64,000 nt of DNA from Paracoccaceae bacterium. GTDB lineage: Bacteria; Pseudomonadota; Alphaproteobacteria; Rhodobacterales; Rhodobacteraceae. Location: the NCBI GenBank assembly GCA_022448245.1, contig JAKVCO010000016.1:1-64000 (forward strand), in the 5' to 3' direction. This document shows positions 56,379 to 64,000 of this stretch, in pieces (position 1 is the stretch's first letter; each line of letters opens with the position of its first letter). The notes under the pieces are model-generated. The model was not told the DNA's origin, did not search any database, and saw only the letters and a program-made list of their open reading frames with translations. The position numbers and the translations under genes were made by a program.

Positions 56379-57008
56379 TCAGGCGACCTCGGCATTTCTG
56401 ACGTAACGCCGCACAATGAAGCGAAACGGCACGAGGGCGATCAGCGCGAGCGAGAGTTTCACGCCAAAGTCAGCCACAGCGAGGGACACCCAGAGCGGCG
56501 TGTCACCACCCATCCCGAGAAGCGGAACGGCGTCTTGTGCCCAGGTTGGCATGTTGTCCGGCTCAAGCCCGTTCAGCATGGCTGAGAAGGCCACGGTGAA
56601 GAAGATCGCCGTGTCCACAGCTGACCCGATCAGCGTCGATGCCAGGGGCGCGCGCCACCACTTGCCGCCGCGCAGGCGGTCAAAGATCTGCACGTCGATG
56701 AGCTGTGCCGTCAGGAAGGCCAGGCCAGAGCCGAGTGCCACGCGGAATGTCACCAGCGGACCAAACTCACCCATGATCTGGGTGCCCACGAGGGAGCAGA
56801 AGATGCCCACGATAAAGCCCACCACTACGACCTGGCGCGCGGCGCGCGGCCCGTAGAAGCGGTTCATCAGGTCGGTGACGAGGAAGGCGAGTGGATACGT
56901 GAACGCGCCCCATGTCAGCCAATTCCCGAAGAGGAACTGAACGAGGATATTGGAGGCAAGCACGATGGCTGCCATTGCAAGAATGCCGGGAATATGAGTG
57001 CGGTCCAT
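56379..57008 (-). CDS. yhhQ: Queuosine precursor transporter, YhhQ family
   Basis: A 209-residue membrane protein with about six hydrophobic segments. The sequence FGNWLTWGAFTYPLAFLVTDLMNRFYGPRAARQVVVVGF near 27-65 and AQLIDVQIFDRLR near 113 are typical of the VUT/YhhQ family, which imports preQ0/preQ1 for tRNA queuosine. The ATG at 57008 is taken; a TTG at 57032 is an alternative. No preQ1 riboswitch is recognised in the 137 bases upstream. Confidence 0.9.
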   Translation of the reverse strand: MDRTHIPGILAMAAIVLASNILVQFLFGNWLTWGAFTYPLAFLVTDLMNRFYGPRAARQVVVVGFIVGIFCSLVGTQIMGEFGPLVTFRVALGSGLAFLTAQLIDVQIFDRLRGGKWWRAPLASTLIGSAVDTAIFFTVAFSAMLNGLEPDNMPTWAQDAVPLLGMGGDTPLWVSLAVADFGVKLSLALIALVPFRFIVRRYVRNAEVA

Positions 57009-57145
57009 CAGTAGAGCTGCCCGTTTTAACAAGGTTGCGGTAACTTGGCCGTCAGTCGACGCTCACGGCGTGGGCGTCGTAGTGTCGCAGCCAGCCAGAC
57101 GCAAGCGCAAAAAGTTAAATTAGTGCGGCTTTACCGCATATCGCC

Positions 57146-58081
57146 TTAGTCGGACGCCAGAACCACCGCACATTGTTGGGGCAGATCGCCTAGGCGCAGC
57201 TCTCGCCGGGGCTGGGGGGCGGGGGCGTTCGGATCGCGTGGCTTGGGCGGCGGTGGGTTCAGGATGCGATCGACCCAGCCTTCCGCCTCGTCACAGCCGT
57301 CTCCCGGAGGAGGTGGGGCCTGATCGGTGCAGCCCGCATCCCCGGCGGGGCAGTTCAGCCTGACATGGAAGTGGTAGTGGTGACCCCACCAAGGTCTGAT
57401 TTTGTTCAGGTAGTCCCTGTTGCCGGTCTCGCGTTTGCACATGTCGACCTTGGCGCCGGGGAAGACGAAAATCCGCGCCACACGTGGGTCAGAGGCTGCG
57501 AGTTTCAGGACTTCTCGGTGCTCCTGAGTCCAACGGTCATTCGTGAATGCCCCGGCATTCCGGCGCATGGAAATGGAGGAGATGTTCTCGCGCTCCTGCA
57601 CGCTCAGATTCAGGCGCTCAGGTGGGAGCATCCAGATGTCGATGTCGAGGCCTGACTGGTGGGAGCGGTGGCCGGTGAGCATCGGCCCTCCGCGCGGCTG
57701 GCTCATGTCGCCCACATAGATGCCTTCCCAGCCGGGCAGCCGGGCGACTTTGCGGGACAGGTCCTGCACGTAATCAACTGTTACCGGCTGCGCCCAGTTG
57801 CGGTTGCGCGACAGGCGCATCGCTTGCCAGGTGGGTCCGGTCTCCGCCAGCTGCACCGCGCCGGCCTGGCAACCTTTCGCATAGCCACCGATGGCCTGGG
57901 GCGTCTGGCGCGAAGCGCGCGGCTCCGCCCCGAAGAGCTGTTTGGCCGGTGGGCCCGAGGTCGCGACCCTCGCACGCGGCTCAGGCGTCGCGGCGGCTTC
58001 CGGTTCGCTGTTGCAGGCCGCCAGCAGCGCGAACGCCGCGATGGCGAGAATTACGGGATGGGGATTTCTTCTTTGGACCAT
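57146..58081 (-). CDS. mepA: Penicillin-insensitive murein endopeptidase MepA
   Basis: A 311-residue peptidase with a lipobox (ALLAACNSE, Cys near 23) and therefore probably membrane-anchored, unlike the soluble E. coli enzyme. The LAS-type zinc motifs are present: GHRSHQSGLDIDIWM near 137-151 and WWGHHYHFHVRLNCP near 234-248. It cuts D-Ala-mDAP crosslinks in peptidoglycan. The C-terminal 60 residues are Pro-rich (APPPPGDGC, NPPPPKPRDPNAPAP) with extra Cys. It overlaps the upstream MFS gene by 31 bp. Confidence 0.95.
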   Translation of the reverse strand: MVQRRNPHPVILAIAAFALLAACNSEPEAAATPEPRARVATSGPPAKQLFGAEPRASRQTPQAIGGYAKGCQAGAVQLAETGPTWQAMRLSRNRNWAQPVTVDYVQDLSRKVARLPGWEGIYVGDMSQPRGGPMLTGHRSHQSGLDIDIWMLPPERLNLSVQERENISSISMRRNAGAFTNDRWTQEHREVLKLAASDPRVARIFVFPGAKVDMCKRETGNRDYLNKIRPWWGHHYHFHVRLNCPAGDAGCTDQAPPPPGDGCDEAEGWVDRILNPPPPKPRDPNAPAPQPRRELRLGDLPQQCAVVLASD

Positions 58082-59454
58082 TCCGCTCGATCTCCCTCCG
58101 GTTTCACCCAGCGTAGCAGGATCATCCCGATGATGAATAGACCGATGACGGGAGAGAAGCCCAAACGGGCGTCGTTCAGCAGATAGGTGAAGAGACCGAT
58201 GAGCATCGGCGCGAGAAACGCAGTGGCCTTACCCGATAGCGCGAAGAGGCCGAAGGATTCGGTTGGACGCTCCGGATGCGTGTGGCGCACCATCATCGAC
58301 CGGCTCGCCGCATAGATGCCGCCGCCGGAGCCGCCAATAGCCGCGCCGCAGATCATGAAGACGATATCAGGCAGGTTCGATCCTTCCGGCAGTGGCATCC
58401 CAAAGAACGTCTCCCGCGACATCCCCACGATGCACAGGCAAACGATGATCAAAACCCAGATGTGGAAAGTGATGACAGGCCGGGGGCCAAAACGCGCATC
58501 AAAGCGGCCAGAGACCTGAGTAACAATGGCTGCTGTGATGATGGAAATGATGCCGAAGATGCCAAGCTGGAACGTCGTCCATCCCAGCACGAGCGCCGCG
58601 TAGACACCGCCGAAAGCATAAAGCCCGTTCAGCGCATCTCGATAGAGCATTGAAGAGCCCAGAAAGCAAAGCAGGCTTTGCCTTGACATCATACCTTCGA
58701 TCGACGTCCCGAGGTCACGAAGAGCCTGCATGGCGCCGCCTTGTCGCTTAGGCGGGTGCACTTCTCGAACCCAAAGAAAATATGGGATCATGAAGACCGC
58801 AAACCAGATCGCGATGAAGGGTCCCACGGCCCGTGTGCCCTCGCGTGTTTCCGAGTTTAGCAAACCAAATGCCGGATCCAGTCCCAGGATCATGGTCGTC
58901 CCGCCAGGCTCAGATTCTGCAATCAGGAAGATCATGATAAGGAACGCCACAAACCCGCCCCAATAGCCGATGGCTGCGCCTGAGCCAGAGATTTTGCCAA
59001 CCTCTTCGTCGTCGCCAAGGCTGGGAAGTTGAGCGTTAGTAAAAAGAAGCATTGCCTCTGCCGAGATGAAACCCAGCGAGAACACAATGAGTCCGAACCA
59101 AAGGTTCGAGCCATCTGGCACCATCCACCAAAGCATCCAAGTGAAGGCGACGTAGAGAATTGCAAAGAACCATATCCACGGTAAGCGACGCCCTGTACTG
59201 TCGGCGTAAGCGCCCAAAAAAACACCCGCGAAGGCAATGAAGATCCCCGCCAGTCCCTGCCCCCAAGACCACATCGTCTGAGCGCGTGCATTTGCGGTTT
59301 GATTATCGAGCCCTGTGCCCATGAAGTACTCCGCCGCAACCACAGCAAAGTAGGGTCCGAAAATGAACGTGAGGCCAAGCGTATAGAACGGCTGCGTCGC
59401 GAAATCGAAGGCCATCCAGCCCCACACGCGCTTCTTTAGGCTAACATCTGCCAT
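58051..59454 (-). CDS. MFS transporter, UMF1 (Atg22-like) family
   Basis: A 467-residue protein with about twelve membrane segments. The N-terminus VWGWMAFDFATQPFYTLGLTFIFGPYF matches the UMF1/Atg22-like group, as do LGAYADSTGRRLPWI near 75 and GIYAASRSMMVRHTHPERPTESFGLFALSGKATAFLAP near 375. The ATG at 59454 has GGGAGAG upstream; a longer in-frame start is less likely. Substrate unknown. Its 31-bp overlap with mepA suggests coupled expression, perhaps recycling of wall products, which is inference only. Confidence 0.87.
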   Translation of the reverse strand: MADVSLKKRVWGWMAFDFATQPFYTLGLTFIFGPYFAVVAAEYFMGTGLDNQTANARAQTMWSWGQGLAGIFIAFAGVFLGAYADSTGRRLPWIWFFAILYVAFTWMLWWMVPDGSNLWFGLIVFSLGFISAEAMLLFTNAQLPSLGDDEEVGKISGSGAAIGYWGGFVAFLIMIFLIAESEPGGTTMILGLDPAFGLLNSETREGTRAVGPFIAIWFAVFMIPYFLWVREVHPPKRQGGAMQALRDLGTSIEGMMSRQSLLCFLGSSMLYRDALNGLYAFGGVYAALVLGWTTFQLGIFGIISIITAAIVTQVSGRFDARFGPRPVITFHIWVLIIVCLCIVGMSRETFFGMPLPEGSNLPDIVFMICGAAIGGSGGGIYAASRSMMVRHTHPERPTESFGLFALSGKATAFLAPMLIGLFTYLLNDARLGFSPVIGLFIIGMILLRWVKPEGDRAEWSKEEIPIP

Positions 59455-59515
59455 CCTGCTCTCCCCGACTTTTCGCTCATTAGCGCTGGGGACAGCCATT
59501 CGGGCAAGAAAAACC

Positions 59516-60055
59516 CTAGGTCACGGTCATTGGAGGCCAGGGACGTTGCCCTTCGGCCTCAATCCACGCCGTGATCCACTGCGGCAATTCGGGGGAGGTT
59601 GGGTCGGTTCCCATGGCCTCGGCCACCTCGGTCATCGGCACGGCGCGGTGGTTGGCCACGACCGCCGTCCGAAAGAGGACGTGGTTGGCGCATTCGCCGG
59701 ACGTCTTGAACATGCCCTGCTCGAAATAGCTAAAGCGTTCGTCCCAGCCACACATCCGCGTGCGCATCTCGTAGCGCTCGAACGGGACGAGCCGTTTGCG
59801 GTAGCGCACCGAGGCGCCAGCCACAGCAAATCCCCAACCCTTCTCGCGCAGGAGCGGCGCCAGCCCAACGCGCTGGGCCATCTGGAAGCGCCCGAACTCG
59901 TACATCGTCATGATGCGACCGTTGTTCATCTCCATGAAGATATCGCAGTCGAGCAGCGATACGCGGTGCTGCGAGACATGGGTATCAAGCACGTCCATCG
60001 GCGGCAGCGAGCGGCCTTTGACGAGAGCGGAAGCGAGACGAATCCAAGGGTACAT
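59516..60055 (-). CDS. Acyl-CoA thioesterase-like hotdog-fold protein
   Basis: A 179-residue protein. The pattern SLLDCDIFMEMNNGRIMTMYEFGRFQMAQRVGL near 38-70 is like that of 4-hydroxybenzoyl-CoA-thioesterase-type hotdog proteins (with N in place of the usual H-M-N-N-A-x-Y order), followed by ASVRYRKRLVPFERYEMRTRMCGWDERFSYFEQ. It is close to THEM6-like proteins. Start at the ATG 60055; the GTG at 60085 is possible. Substrate unknown. Confidence 0.78.
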   Translation of the reverse strand: MYPWIRLASALVKGRSLPPMDVLDTHVSQHRVSLLDCDIFMEMNNGRIMTMYEFGRFQMAQRVGLAPLLREKGWGFAVAGASVRYRKRLVPFERYEMRTRMCGWDERFSYFEQGMFKTSGECANHVLFRTAVVANHRAVPMTEVAEAMGTDPTSPELPQWITAWIEAEGQRPWPPMTVT

Positions 60056-60146
60056 ACCGCCAAAGGTGGCATGCCTGACGCGCACGTCAAGCTTGCCGTC
60101 ACGGAAGGAGCTTGTGCAAAGGGGACCCTGCGCCTAGATCAACGGC

Positions 60147-60413
60147 ATGAGCGACATTATCCAAATCATCATGCTACTCCTCGATGTGGCGATCTTCTTC
60201 ATCTTCGCCCACTTCATCATGAGTTGGCTGATCAGCTTTAACGTGCTGAACCCGCGCCAACAGATGGTGGGGCAAATTTGGTACGGACTTCAGCGGCTGC
60301 TCGAGCCGCTATATGGGCCCATCCGGCGCATGTTACCGCCGATGGGCGGGCTCGATCTGGCGCCGCTCGTGGCGATCATCGGCATCCAGATTATTCGGAT
60401 CCTGATCACCTGA
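60147..60413 (+). CDS. YggT family membrane protein
   Basis: An 88-residue protein with two hydrophobic segments (about 5-30 and 68-87) and the family core SWLISFNVLNPRQQMVGQIWYGLQRLLEPLYGPIRRMLPPMGGLDLAPLVA. YggT proteins are linked to cell division or membrane homeostasis, with no clear molecular role. A strong terminator follows directly. Confidence 0.92.
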   Translation: MSDIIQIIMLLLDVAIFFIFAHFIMSWLISFNVLNPRQQMVGQIWYGLQRLLEPLYGPIRRMLPPMGGLDLAPLVAIIGIQIIRILIT

Positions 60414-60415
60414 TT

Positions 60416-60446
60416 TTCGCTGAACCTGCCTTGTTCAGCGAATTTT
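60416..60446 (+). terminator. Rho-independent terminator after the YggT gene
   Basis: A perfect 10-bp stem TTCGCTGAAC/GTTCAGCGAA (60416-60425 with 60433-60442), loop CTGCCTT, then TTTTAA. It begins 2 bases after the stop codon. Confidence 0.93.
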
Positions 60447-60499
60447 AATGTGGGACCTTTCAGATAAGAGCAAATCGATAAAAATCTGACAGGGCACCC

Positions 60500-62533
60500 A
60501 TGCAGGACACTCTCCGAGAGGTCTTTGGTTTCGACGATTTCCGCCCTGGGCAGGAAGAGATCGTGCGCGCCGTGACTGCAGGTGAGGACGTGCTCGCCAT
60601 CATGCCCACGGGCGGTGGTAAATCGCTTTGCTTCCAGCTTCCCGCCTTGCTGCGCGATGGGGTGACGGTGGTCATCTCGCCGCTCATCGCGCTGATGCGC
60701 GATCAGGTCCGCGCGCTGCAGGAGGCAGGCGTTGCAGCTGGCGCGCTGACCTCCGGCAATACGGAGGAGGAGACGGCAGAGGTTTGGCAGGCCCTCGAAG
60801 AAGGCAGCCTCAAGCTCCTCTACATCGCGCCGGAGCGTCTCGCGGCGGGATCATCGCTCGGCATGTTGCGGCGTGTTGGTGTTTCCCTGATTGCCGTGGA
60901 TGAGGCGCATTGCGTTAGCCAATGGGGCCACGATTTCCGCCCCGATTACCTGCGCGTGGGCGACCTGCGCCGTGCGCTGAACGTCCCCCTCGCGGCCTTT
61001 ACCGCGACGGCCGACCTCGAGACGCGGCAGGAGATCATCGAGAAGCTTTTCGGCGGGAAAGAGCCGCGCGCCTTCCTTCATGGATTTGACCGTCCGAACC
61101 TGAATCTCGCCTTCCAGCCCAAGACCAAGCCGCGGGAACAGATCCTGTCTTTCGCCGCCGCACGGCGCGGGCAGTCCGGCATCGTCTACTGTGGCACCCG
61201 CGCCAAGACTGAGACGATCGCCCAGGCCTTGCGCGCCGAGGGGCACGCCGCCTGCCACTACCACGGCGGGATGGAGGCCGAAGATCGCCGCATCGTCGAG
61301 GCCCGTTTTCAGCGCGAAGACGGCCTCATCGTGGTCGCAACCGTGGCTTTCGGCATGGGCGTAGACAAACCGGATATCCGCTGGGTGGCTCATGCGGACC
61401 TGCCGAAATCCATCGAGGCCTATTATCAGGAGATCGGTCGCGCAGGCCGCGATGGCGCCCCGGCGGAGACACTGACGCTATTCGGACCCTCCGACATCGC
61501 ACTCCGCAGGCAGCAAATCGACGAAGGGATCGCTCCGCTCGAACGCAAGGCTGCCGACCACGCGCGTCTCAATGCGCTTCTTGGTTTGGCTGAGGCGCTG
61601 ACTTGTCGGCGTGAGAAGCTTTTGGCCTACTTCGGCGATACGCCCGGCCAATGCGGGAACTGCGATCTCTGCGAGAAGCCCGCAGATGTGGCCGACGGCA
61701 CGACGCCCGTGCGCATGGCGCTCTCCGCGATGCTGCGGACGGGGGAAAGCTTTGGCGCGGGGCACCTGATCGACATCCTGCTCGGCACGAAGACCACGAA
61801 AGTCGCCGAACGCGGCCATGATGATCTGCCGACATACGGCGTGGGTCGTGACTGGACGAAGCCGCAATGGCAGGCGATTTTCCGGCAGATGATGGGCCAC
61901 GACCTCGTCCGCCCGGACCCCGCCCGCTACGGCGCCCTGCGGATGACAGATATCGCCCGCCCGATCCTGAGGGACGAAGAAACCATCAACCTGCGCTTCG
62001 ACACGATCCGCGCCGCGAAAGGTCGCCCCGAGGCCAAGAGCCTCGTGAGTGATGAGGCCGCGCCGCTTCTGAGTGCACTCAAGGGCAAACGCCGTGAGCT
62101 CGCTGAGGCGCAGAAGGTCCCGGCCTATGTGATCTTCAATGACAAAACCCTGATCGAGATGGCGGAGACACGGCCCCAGACGCTCGACGATATGGCAGGG
62201 ATCAGCGGCATCGGCGCCAAGAAGCTGGAGAAATACGGGATCGCCTTCCTTAGCGTGATCTCCGAGGGCGCGCCGGAGATGCATCCTACGCGCCGCAAAC
62301 TGGCTGGCAGCCACACGGGGGAGCTCTTTGACCTCCTCATGGAAGCCCAGCAGGAGCTTCAGTACGGCGCCATGGGCACGCAAAAGCCGATGTCCTGCAC
62401 ACCGGGCACCATCCGCAAGATCGCGGAAAGGCGCCCTGAGACGATGGACGATCTCGAACGCATACAGGGCGTGGGCCCGCAAAAGGCCGAACGGTTCGGC
62501 GAAGCATTCCTAGAGGTGCTGCGCGCCTCTTGA
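60500..62533 (+). CDS. recQ: ATP-dependent DNA helicase RecQ
   Basis: A 677-residue RecQ. Helicase motifs: FRPGQEEIV near 15, Walker A MPTGGGKSLCFQLP near 34, DEAHCVSQWGHDFRPDY near 134, and QEIGRAGRDG near 310. The RQC region has the zinc Cys (LTCRREKLLAYFGDTPGQCGNCDLCEKP). The C-terminus carries two HRDC-like domains (IFNDKTLIEMAETRPQTLDDM...GIGAKKLEKYG and CTPGTIRKIAERRPETMDDL...GVGPQKAERFG), one more than E. coli RecQ. It unwinds branched DNA in recombination and repair. Confidence 0.97.
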   Translation: MQDTLREVFGFDDFRPGQEEIVRAVTAGEDVLAIMPTGGGKSLCFQLPALLRDGVTVVISPLIALMRDQVRALQEAGVAAGALTSGNTEEETAEVWQALEEGSLKLLYIAPERLAAGSSLGMLRRVGVSLIAVDEAHCVSQWGHDFRPDYLRVGDLRRALNVPLAAFTATADLETRQEIIEKLFGGKEPRAFLHGFDRPNLNLAFQPKTKPREQILSFAAARRGQSGIVYCGTRAKTETIAQALRAEGHAACHYHGGMEAEDRRIVEARFQREDGLIVVATVAFGMGVDKPDIRWVAHADLPKSIEAYYQEIGRAGRDGAPAETLTLFGPSDIALRRQQIDEGIAPLERKAADHARLNALLGLAEALTCRREKLLAYFGDTPGQCGNCDLCEKPADVADGTTPVRMALSAMLRTGESFGAGHLIDILLGTKTTKVAERGHDDLPTYGVGRDWTKPQWQAIFRQMMGHDLVRPDPARYGALRMTDIARPILRDEETINLRFDTIRAAKGRPEAKSLVSDEAAPLLSALKGKRRELAEAQKVPAYVIFNDKTLIEMAETRPQTLDDMAGISGIGAKKLEKYGIAFLSVISEGAPEMHPTRRKLAGSHTGELFDLLMEAQQELQYGAMGTQKPMSCTPGTIRKIAERRPETMDDLERIQGVGPQKAERFGEAFLEVLRAS

Positions 62534-62583
62534 GGGCGCGGCATTGGCTGCTAAGTCTGCTGAGAAGAAGAGGGGAAGACGCG

Positions 62584-63372
62584 ATGCTCGTAGTTATTTC
62601 ACCAGCCAAGCGCTTGGATTGGGACCCGGTGGAGCGGGACGACCTCACGCGCCCGGATTTCGAGGCTGACGCCATGCGTCTCGCGAAGACCGCGCGGAAC
62701 CTGACCCTCAAAGGGCTTCAGGAGCTCATGGATATCTCGCCCGACCTCGCGCGCCTGAACCGCGATCGCTTCAAGGCGTTCTCCGACGCGCCGGAGGCCG
62801 ATGCGCTCCGCCCGGCGGCCTTTGCCTTTGCGGGCGACACCTATCAGGGCCTTGAGGCCGCGACGCTCTCAGAGGACGATCTGCGCTGGGCCCAAGGCCA
62901 CCTGCGCATCCTCTCCGGGCTCTACGGTCTGCTGCGGCCGCTCGACGAAATTCAGCCCTACCGTCTGGAGATGGGATCGCGCCTGAAGACCCGCCGCGGT
63001 GGGTCGCTTTATGCCTATTGGGGCGCCGACATCGCCAAAGCGCTCCGCGCGCAAGCGGAAGACGCGGGTTCTGAGGTTCTCGTGAATTGTGCGAGCCAGG
63101 AATACTTCGGCGCCGTTGATCTCAAGGCGCTCAAGATGCCGGTCATCACGCCGAACTTCTATGAGGAGAAGGACGGCAAGTCGAAGATGGTTAGCTTCTT
63201 CGCCAAGAAGGCACGCGGGGCCATGGCGCGGTTCATCGTGCAGAACCGCGTGACCTCCGTTGACGGCCTCAAGGACTTCGATCTAGGCGGCTACCGGTTC
63301 GAACCGGAGAAGAGCGCAGAAGGCACCCTCGCCTTCACACGCCCCTATCCCGATCCTGCCAAAGTAGCCTGA
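62584..63372 (+). CDS. yaaA: Peroxide stress protein YaaA
   Basis: A 262-residue YaaA/DUF328 protein. Typical stretches: MLVVISPAKRLDW at the start, FTFAGDTYQGLEA-like AFAFAGDTYQGLEAATL near 80, GLYGLLRPLDEIQPYRLEMGSRL near 118 and NCASQEYFGAVD near 165. YaaA limits free iron during peroxide stress. Placed 50 bases after recQ. The ATG at 62584 is the family start. Confidence 0.93.
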   Translation: MLVVISPAKRLDWDPVERDDLTRPDFEADAMRLAKTARNLTLKGLQELMDISPDLARLNRDRFKAFSDAPEADALRPAAFAFAGDTYQGLEAATLSEDDLRWAQGHLRILSGLYGLLRPLDEIQPYRLEMGSRLKTRRGGSLYAYWGADIAKALRAQAEDAGSEVLVNCASQEYFGAVDLKALKMPVITPNFYEEKDGKSKMVSFFAKKARGAMARFIVQNRVTSVDGLKDFDLGGYRFEPEKSAEGTLAFTRPYPDPAKVA

Positions 63373-63375
63373 GCG

Positions 63376-64000
63376 TCAAAGACGCTCGAACGCCACCGCG
63401 ATGCCCTGACCGCCGCCGATGCACATGGTGCAAAGCGCGCGCTCGCCGCCGGTGGCTTCAAGCTCGTGCATGGCTTTGACCATGATGATCGCGCCCGTTG
63501 CGCCCACAGGGTGACCCAGGGAGATCGCGCCACCATTCGGGTTCACTTTGGAGGCATCAAGGCCCAGTTCCTTGTTCACGGCGAGAGCTTGGCTCGCGAA
63601 GGCCTCGTTCGACTCGATGACGTCGAAATCGCTCACGGAGAGGCCGGTCTTTTCCAGCAGGTTGCGGACCGCGGGGATGGGGCCGATGCCCATTACCTCT
63701 GGGCGGACACCTGCGTGGCCATAGCCCGAAATGCGAAACTTGGGCGTGAGGCCCGCAGCCTCCGCCGCCTCCGCACGGGCGAGGGTAATCACTGCCGCGC
63801 CATCGTTAATGCCTGAGGCGTTGCCAGCGGTGACGGTGCCGTCCTTCTGGAATACCGGGCGCAAGCTGCCGAGCTTTTCCATGCTCGTTATTTTCGGGTG
63901 CTCGTCGCGGACGAAAGGCACCATCTCGCGCTTCACACGGACTTCGACCGGGGCGATTTGGCTGTCGAATTTGCCTGCGTCCCAAGCCGCGGCGGCACGG
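63376..64000 (-). CDS. Acetyl-CoA C-acyltransferase (thiolase), C-terminal part; 5' end outside window
   Basis: The frame is open to the window edge (AAAWDAGKFDSQIAPVEVRVKREMV...), so about half of the gene is visible. The conserved region LRPVFQKDGTVTAGNASGINDGAA, the catalytic His in NPNGGAISLGHPVGATGA and the second catalytic Cys in CTMCIGGGQGIAVAFERL define a biosynthetic-type thiolase (PhaA/AtoB class). The residue pattern fits acetoacetyl-CoA formation or cleavage. It ends 3 bases from the yaaA stop, convergent. Confidence 0.93.
   Translation of the reverse strand, partial: RAAAAWDAGKFDSQIAPVEVRVKREMVPFVRDEHPKITSMEKLGSLRPVFQKDGTVTAGNASGINDGAAVITLARAEAAEAAGLTPKFRISGYGHAGVRPEVMGIGPIPAVRNLLEKTGLSVSDFDVIESNEAFASQALAVNKELGLDASKVNPNGGAISLGHPVGATGAIIMVKAMHELEATGGERALCTMCIGGGQGIAVAFERL

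Noticed and set aside
57009-57145. preQ1 riboswitch before the queuosine-precursor transporter
   Set aside because: The expected short stem with the A-rich tail leading into the ribosome site is not found.

Overview
The window looks like a chromosomal segment of a marine alphaproteobacterium of the Rhodobacterales (Roseobacter group). The main evidence is the gene order ubiE-ubiB (minus strand) beside mutM, enoyl-CoA hydratase, rpsT, dnaA, dnaN, recF and, further on, gyrB (plus strand). GC-rich coding sequence, many ATGA/TGATG gene overlaps and the protein families present agree with this. The species cannot be told from the sequence alone.

Left part (1-13.2 kb) is accessory. A HemY-like C-terminus and an intact tRNA-Thr(CGT), with half of a second tRNA copy 100 bp upstream, border a type I restriction locus (YgjP-like peptidase, hsdR, hsdS). 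Its hsdM is reduced to a C-terminal piece with a nonsense codon and is cut by an IS21-family element (istA/istB, perfect 30-bp ends). The other side of the element cuts the 3' end of a 950-residue RTX protein gene, and no target duplication is visible, so the element probably marks a deletion junction.

Middle part (13.2-29 kb) is metabolic and regulatory. It holds a periplasmic molybdenum hydroxylase operon (iorAB-like, a two-haem-motif cytochrome, a small membrane protein) divergent from a TetR regulator; a broken LysR gene; two secreted proteins of unknown function, one frameshifted and one without its own stop; an alcohol dehydrogenase plus KduD-like reductase pair; a CheB-CheR-PAS-HWE histidine kinase with a broken response regulator; and a kynurenine formamidase-like/kynureninase pair.

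29-44 kb is the core block: ubiquinone biosynthesis (ubiE, ubiB, with a glycosyltransferase appended), DNA repair (mutM, recF), ribosomal protein S20 with a clear terminator, replication (dnaA, dnaN, gyrB), a LysE exporter, a desaturase and an unusual short PAS/chemoreceptor-tip protein. The rpsT-dnaA gap has only one good DnaA-box match, so oriC is not proven here.

44-64 kb is mixed housekeeping: a twice-frameshifted metallo-beta-lactamase-fold gene, an exonuclease/endonuclease/phosphatase-fold lipoprotein, hemerythrin/trhO, NAD salvage (pncA, pncB), a kinase/phospholyase pair resembling hydroxylysine or phosphoethanolamine catabolism, arfB, aldo/keto reductase, an aminotransferase head-to-head with a lactonase-like hydrolase, a queuosine-precursor transporter, mepA, an MFS transporter, a thioesterase, YggT, recQ, yaaA and a partial thiolase. 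Between the transporter and an SDR gene lies a small independent-looking unit: a Shine-Dalgarno fully complementary to the 16S rRNA 3' end, an 18-codon ORF and a terminator.

At least five genes (hsdM, LysR, secreted protein, response regulator, MBL protein) carry frameshifts or stops, all dispensable-looking, while the replication and repair genes are intact.
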